64,000 bases of DNA from JAJEEA01 sp965116765 (GTDB taxonomy: Bacteria; Acidobacteriota; Vicinamibacteria; Vicinamibacterales; UBA8438), in contig OZ220718.1 of assembly GCA_965116765.1 (NCBI GenBank), positions 5,146,001 to 5,210,000 on the forward strand. Reading direction: 5' to 3'. Below the pieces are notes generated by a model. The model was given only the letters and a program-made list of their open reading frames with translations, was not told where the DNA came from and did no database searches. Positions 60,887-64,000 of this stretch are shown in pieces (position 1 is the first letter of the stretch; each line of letters opens with the position of its first letter). The position numbers and the translations under genes were made by a program.

Positions 60887-61684
60887 CTACCGCGCCGGCC
60901 GGGCCGGGTACCAGTCGCCGTCGCGCACCTCTATCGGTTCTCCCTCGAGGGCGTCCCGCAGGGCCTGGATCGTGGCCGCGATCTCCATCGCGTTGTCGGG
61001 GCGGGGCTGCTCGGGAGCGCCGAACCAGCGCGCGGTCGCGTTGTCGTAGTGGATGAGATAGACGACCGGCGGCCGGAAGGTCTTCACGCACTCGGCGACC
61101 GGGATCGGGCGCATGCGGTCGACCGGCAGGTTCATCGGCATGAACGCCACGTCGATGTCCTCGAGCGCCTGTATCTCGGGGACGCACTCGCCCACCCCCG
61201 AGAAGAAGAGCCGCTTTCCTCCCAGGGTGACGACGTAGCCGTTCGCCTCGCCCTTCGGGTGCCACGGCTGGCCGGGCGTCATGTCGTAGGCGGGGACCGC
61301 CTCCACCGGCACGCCGGCGAACACCCCCTGCTCGCCGTTGGCGAGCACCACGCCGTCGCCGAAACGGGCGTGGGCGGTCGCGGTCAGCACGACCGGGGCG
61401 CCGGGCTTGCGGAGCTGCTCGATGGCGGCCGGGTCGAGGTGGTGGGCCGGGTCGTCGGTCACGAGAATCAGGTCGGCGGGCCTGGCGTCCGTCAGGTCGC
61501 CGGCCGTCCACGGGTCGATGTGCACCACCGTGCCGGCGTGCTCGATCTGCACGCTCGAGTGGAGGATGGGGGTGATGACGACGTCGCCGCCCTCGGCCGC
61601 GATTCGGTCCGACGACTGCGCGGCGGCGGGGGCGGCGGCGGTCAGCAACGCCGCGGCGAACGTCGTGAGCACGGTGAGACGCAT
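60887..61684 (-). CDS. exported metallo-beta-lactamase-fold protein with altered metal motif
   Basis: 265 residues. Signal peptide (VLTTFAAALLTAAAPAAAQ), then an UlaG-like MBL fold: GGDVVITPILHSSVQIEHAG, HIDPW, and LILVTDDPAHHLDPAAIEQL where the family has TxxHGDH or HxHxDH. H/x/H/x/D/H is replaced by D-D-P-A-H-H, so the first histidines are missing. Later ligands (FFSGVGECVPE in place of GDT, LIHYDN) are also weak. It may be non-hydrolytic or use another metal set. It is divergent from the DUF1761 gene. Confidence 0.8.
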   Translation of the reverse strand: MRLTVLTTFAAALLTAAAPAAAQSSDRIAAEGGDVVITPILHSSVQIEHAGTVVHIDPWTAGDLTDARPADLILVTDDPAHHLDPAAIEQLRKPGAPVVLTATAHARFGDGVVLANGEQGVFAGVPVEAVPAYDMTPGQPWHPKGEANGYVVTLGGKRLFFSGVGECVPEIQALEDIDVAFMPMNLPVDRMRPIPVAECVKTFRPPVVYLIHYDNATARWFGAPEQPRPDNAMEIAATIQALRDALEGEPIEVRDGDWYPARPAR

Positions 61685-62022
61685 GGTGAACCTGCTTTCA
61701 GTGAGTCCTCGTGACCCGTCAGGCCGGGCCACGGCGATGCCGGTCAAGTGGCCAGGAAACCGCCGTCGGCGCCGGCATCGCCGGCGAGGTTCGGCGCCAC
61801 GGCGTCGGCAACCCTGCGTCCGCCATGCTATGGCCGTTGCACGCGCACCGTCAACGTCCGGCGGGTGACGCACGGCGCCGGCCGGTTCGTCGACTCCGAA
61901 TCGCCCGCCCTCGCGTTGACGATTCCGCGCTTCCCAGCCACACTTGGAGTCGGCGGCGTGGAGCGGTCCCGGCCCGGCGGATCGGGACTCGGGATCGGGT
62001 TCGGCGACGAGGGAGGGCTCCG
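61685..62022. other. 338-bp intergenic region between divergent genes
   Basis: No gene or clear promoter was found. The right edge has the GGGAGGG ribosome site of the DUF1761 gene; no dispersed repeat copy is present. Confidence 0.6.
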
Positions 62023-62436
62023 ATGGGATTCGCAGACGTCAACTACCTCGCGGTCGGGTTGGCCGCGGTGCTGTCGTTCGTCCTCGGCATGCTGTGGTAC
62101 TCGCCCCTGCTGTTCGCGAAGGCGTGGATGGCGGCGCAGGGCTACACCGACGCCGACCTCGAGCGCATGCAGCACGGCATGGGGCCGACCTACGCCCTCT
62201 CGTTCGTCTGCTGGTTCGTGATGGCGACGATACTGGCCGTGGTCGCCAGCCACTTCGGCGAGGGCGTCGGTCCGACGTTCCACGTCGGCCTGCACCTCTG
62301 GCTCGGGTTCTCGGCCACCGTCGGCCTCACCAACAACCGCTTCTCGGACAAGCCCCTCAGCCTGTGGGTCATCGACGGCGGCTATCAGGTCGCGTCGATC
62401 GGCGTGATGGCGGTCGTGCTCGGCCTCTGGCGGTAG
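62023..62436 (+). CDS. DUF1761 membrane protein
   Basis: 137 residues with four transmembrane helices: YLAVGLAAVLSFVLGMLWY, YALSFVCWFVMATILAVVA, GLHLWLGFSATVG and YQVASIGVMAVVLGLW. The start has MLWYSPLLFAKAWM, the conserved DUF1761 motif, and NNRFSDKPLSLWVIDGGYQ is the usual loop. ATG 62023 follows GGGAGGG. Function unknown; the family is common in soil bacteria. Confidence 0.88.
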   Translation: MGFADVNYLAVGLAAVLSFVLGMLWYSPLLFAKAWMAAQGYTDADLERMQHGMGPTYALSFVCWFVMATILAVVASHFGEGVGPTFHVGLHLWLGFSATVGLTNNRFSDKPLSLWVIDGGYQVASIGVMAVVLGLWR

Positions 62437-62787
62437 CCGTCGTCGCCTCGGCTCCGCCTGGTGGCGCGGGCAAGGCCGGCACGCTTCCGCAAACGTCGCG
62501 ACGGGCGGCCGGACCGACGACGAAGCGCCCGGCGGCGTCTCCGGGTCTGCCATCGCGCGGCAGCCGGGGTGACCCCAACCGACGAATCCCGGCCTGCCCC
62601 TCCGGTCACGTCCGAAATGGCGAGTTGAAGGCGACGCTCCCGAGCGCCCCCGGGCCGTGGACGCGCGGGGAGCGATTGACGCGAGGGACCAAGACCGTAG
62701 TACGCTTACGGCTCATGTTCCGGACGGGCGGGCGACCGTCGCACATGGTCTACCGGAGTGGTTCCGTAAGTCGTTGATTCCAAGCAC
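62437..62787. other. 351-bp interval before tRNA-Arg
   Basis: Begins with a short stretch resembling the dispersed repeat (CCGTCGTCGCCTCGGCTCCG). The rest shows no open frame I can support. A promoter for the tRNA is not evident beyond AT-richer sequence near 62690-62720 (TAGTACGCTTACG). Confidence 0.5.
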
Positions 62788-62864
62788 GCGCCCGTAGCTC
62801 AGCTGGATAGAGCATCGGCCTTCTAAGCCGAGGGTCGCAGGTTCGAATCCTGCCGGGCGTGCCA
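62788..62864 (+). tRNA. tRNA-Arg (anticodon TCT)
   Basis: A 77-base cloverleaf: acceptor GCGCCCG pairing with CGGGCGT (one G-U), D-loop GCTCAGCTGGATAGAGC, anticodon stem TCGGC/GCCGA with loop CTTCTAA giving TCT, T-arm GCAGGTTCGAATCCTGC, and an encoded CCA end (GCCA). It is very close to the arginine tRNA of E. coli argU. A terminator follows eight bases on. Confidence 0.97.
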
Positions 62865-62872
62865 ACTCTCCA

Positions 62873-62904
62873 GGCCCTTTTCTGCACGGAAAAGGGCCTT
62901 TTTT
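62873..62904 (+). terminator. intrinsic terminator of tRNA-Arg
   Basis: Perfect ten-base stem GGCCCTTTTC / GAAAAGGGCC with loop TGCACG, followed by TTTTTT. It is the only textbook rho-independent terminator seen in the window. Confidence 0.93.
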
Positions 62905-63000
62905 GTGGGGTTTTCTCTCGATTGCCCGCTTCGAGCCCGGTGTGCCGGTCCGGGTCAGAAACGGTCAGAAATCGCCACAAAGCGCCCCGATGGGGCCTCG

Positions 63001-63252
63001 TCAGTCGGCTCGGCCGGGCGGAGAGGCGCCTGGACGAGACGCCGCGAGCCGGTCGAGCTTCTTGCCCACGTCCCTCGCCCGCTTCTCGGCCGAGGGCAGC
63101 AGCCGGGACTCGTCGAGCGTTCCGGACCGCACTTGGCGCAGCATGCGCTCGGCAAGCGGTTCCTCCGAGATCTTGCCGTCTCTGTCGTCATCACACGCTC
63201 GATCCGTTCCGCGGCGCCGTCCGGCGAGCGGTACTCGCGGCGGCTGTGCTCA
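63001..63252 (-). pseudogene. degraded EF-hand protein remnant
   Basis: The minus strand ends in a frame reading DDDRDGKISEEPLAERMLRQ, SGTLDESRLLPSAEKR and VGKKLDRLAA, stop at 63001: one clear EF-hand loop and one weak one. The likely upstream part (EYRSPDGAAERIERV) is in another frame, needing one lost base near 63200. No start codon or signal peptide can be joined on. It may be a decayed copy of a calcium-binding exported protein like that at 20584. Confidence 0.4.
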
Positions 63253-64000
63253 CCCTTCTGGACCCGTTCCGCCGGTGGCTGACCGCCGGCGGCAACGGGC
63301 AGCCGGCGGCGAGCGCCGAGGAGGAGCTCCTCGGCGCCCTCCCATGTTGGTCCACGGTCTCCCGGAGACGGTCCCTTCGCTGCCGGCCCGCTATCCCAAC
63401 CTGGGGCCGGGTTCCCGGTCGGTCGAACCGACCGGCGGCGAGTGCCCAGGCGGTCCGACTCGCGCGTTGGTCGTTCCTTGCCGCGAGTCTCGCGTCTGGT
63501 CTCGTACAGCTTTAGACGCCCCGAGAAGCCGGAACCGGACACTCTGCTCCTCCAGGGGAGTGGCGCGGGCCGGTCGCGGCAGCGGGTCGCCGCCCCACGA
63601 TGCCGGCCGCGGCCGGGCGGGAAGACGACGGTGCGCGGGTCGTTTGCGCGTCCACCGTGCGAGGCGAACTCGGTTCCCCCCGCCGGGTCCGGGGTGTCGA
63701 CGTTCCGTTCCTCGGCCGCGGGGGCGGGCGGTGGTGCCTCGCCGACCGGCGGCGGGCCGACCCGTTCCGGGGCGCCCGAGGCGGAGGCAGCGCGCGCGGA
63801 CCGCAACGCCGCCTTTCCGCAATACTTCTGGCGCGGGAGAACACCAGCCGTTGCCGATCGTCGTCGAGGACGGACCTTGGAGCGGCTGCGGCCGGGGGAG
63901 GCGCGGCTGCGGCGTGCGCCGACGCCGGCCAGTGGCCTTGCCTGTTCACGCCGACTGCTGCGCCACGCGGTGCGGTCCAGAGCGGTTCCCGGAGCTTTCC
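63253..64000. other. terminal 748 bp without a supported gene
   Basis: Open frames exist on both strands but all are arginine/proline/serine-rich, as expected from GC-rich noncoding DNA, with no start site or family motif. A coding region running off the right edge cannot be excluded. Confidence 0.4.

Noticed and set aside
62788..64000. Prophage or island integrated at tRNA-Arg
   Set aside because: No integrase, no duplicated tRNA 3' end and no phage genes are visible in the remaining kilobase; the evidence is insufficient.

Overview
The window is very GC-rich, with long open frames on both strands and sparse promoters. Its gene content points to an acidobacterium, most likely of the Vicinamibacteria type (inference). 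The markers are three large MacB/FtsX permeases of the acidobacterial 'ADOP' type with PadR or BlaI regulators nearby, a DUF5916 outer-membrane protein, a TonB receptor with an N-terminal carboxypeptidase-regulatory-like domain, and two sets of ankyrin / DUF1592 / DUF1552 genes.

Layout. 1-7.8 kb: two TonB-dependent receptors, a propeller protein, a Tsx-like porin and a small exported protein. 8-11.5 kb: ABC-F ATPase, bacterioferritin-like protein and serine hydrolase. 11.5-17.9 kb: a damaged stretch with a frameshifted DUF5916 gene, an intact methyltransferase whose 5' end is tandemly duplicated, a MazEF-type module, and a frameshifted PadR/membrane-protein pair. 18-23.8 kb (minus): BlaI, M56 peptidase, EF-hand lipoprotein, ADOP permease. 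23.8-28.9 kb: a second ADOP permease, a Fic protein and a displaced remnant of its gene, and a duplicated-domain membrane protein. 29-34.4 kb: an OLD-like ATPase with a DUF4276 partner, a PQQ-type propeller, a methyltransferase and a Phd/VapC pair. 34.4-37.6 kb: third ADOP permease with its PadR. 37.7-43.3 kb (plus) and 57.2-51.3 kb (minus): two paralogous cassettes of ankyrin protein, DUF1592 cytochrome-like protein and Tat-exported DUF1552 protein. Between them lie two PIN toxin modules, a YkgJ protein, an M19 dipeptidase, a class V aminotransferase and a fused transporter/spermidine-synthase protein. 57.5-62.9 kb: NHL lipoprotein, QueG, YqgE, a metallo-beta-lactamase-fold protein lacking the usual metal motif, DUF1761 protein, and tRNA-Arg with a clear terminator. 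The last kilobase holds only a degraded EF-hand remnant.

Two themes cut across the genes. A hairpin-forming intergenic repeat recurs at 37.2, 43.5, 44.4, 57.3-57.5 and 60.6-60.8 kb, usually at gene 3' ends, and supplies the stop codons of three unrelated genes. Tandem duplications repeatedly involve gene ends: the methyltransferase start, the DUF1592 leader, and the region after the tsx-like gene. The recurrent two- to four-gene units, each PadR or BlaI regulator with exporters or the ANK-DUF1592-DUF1552 cassette, look like the functional modules. The roles of DUF1592 and DUF1552 are not established.
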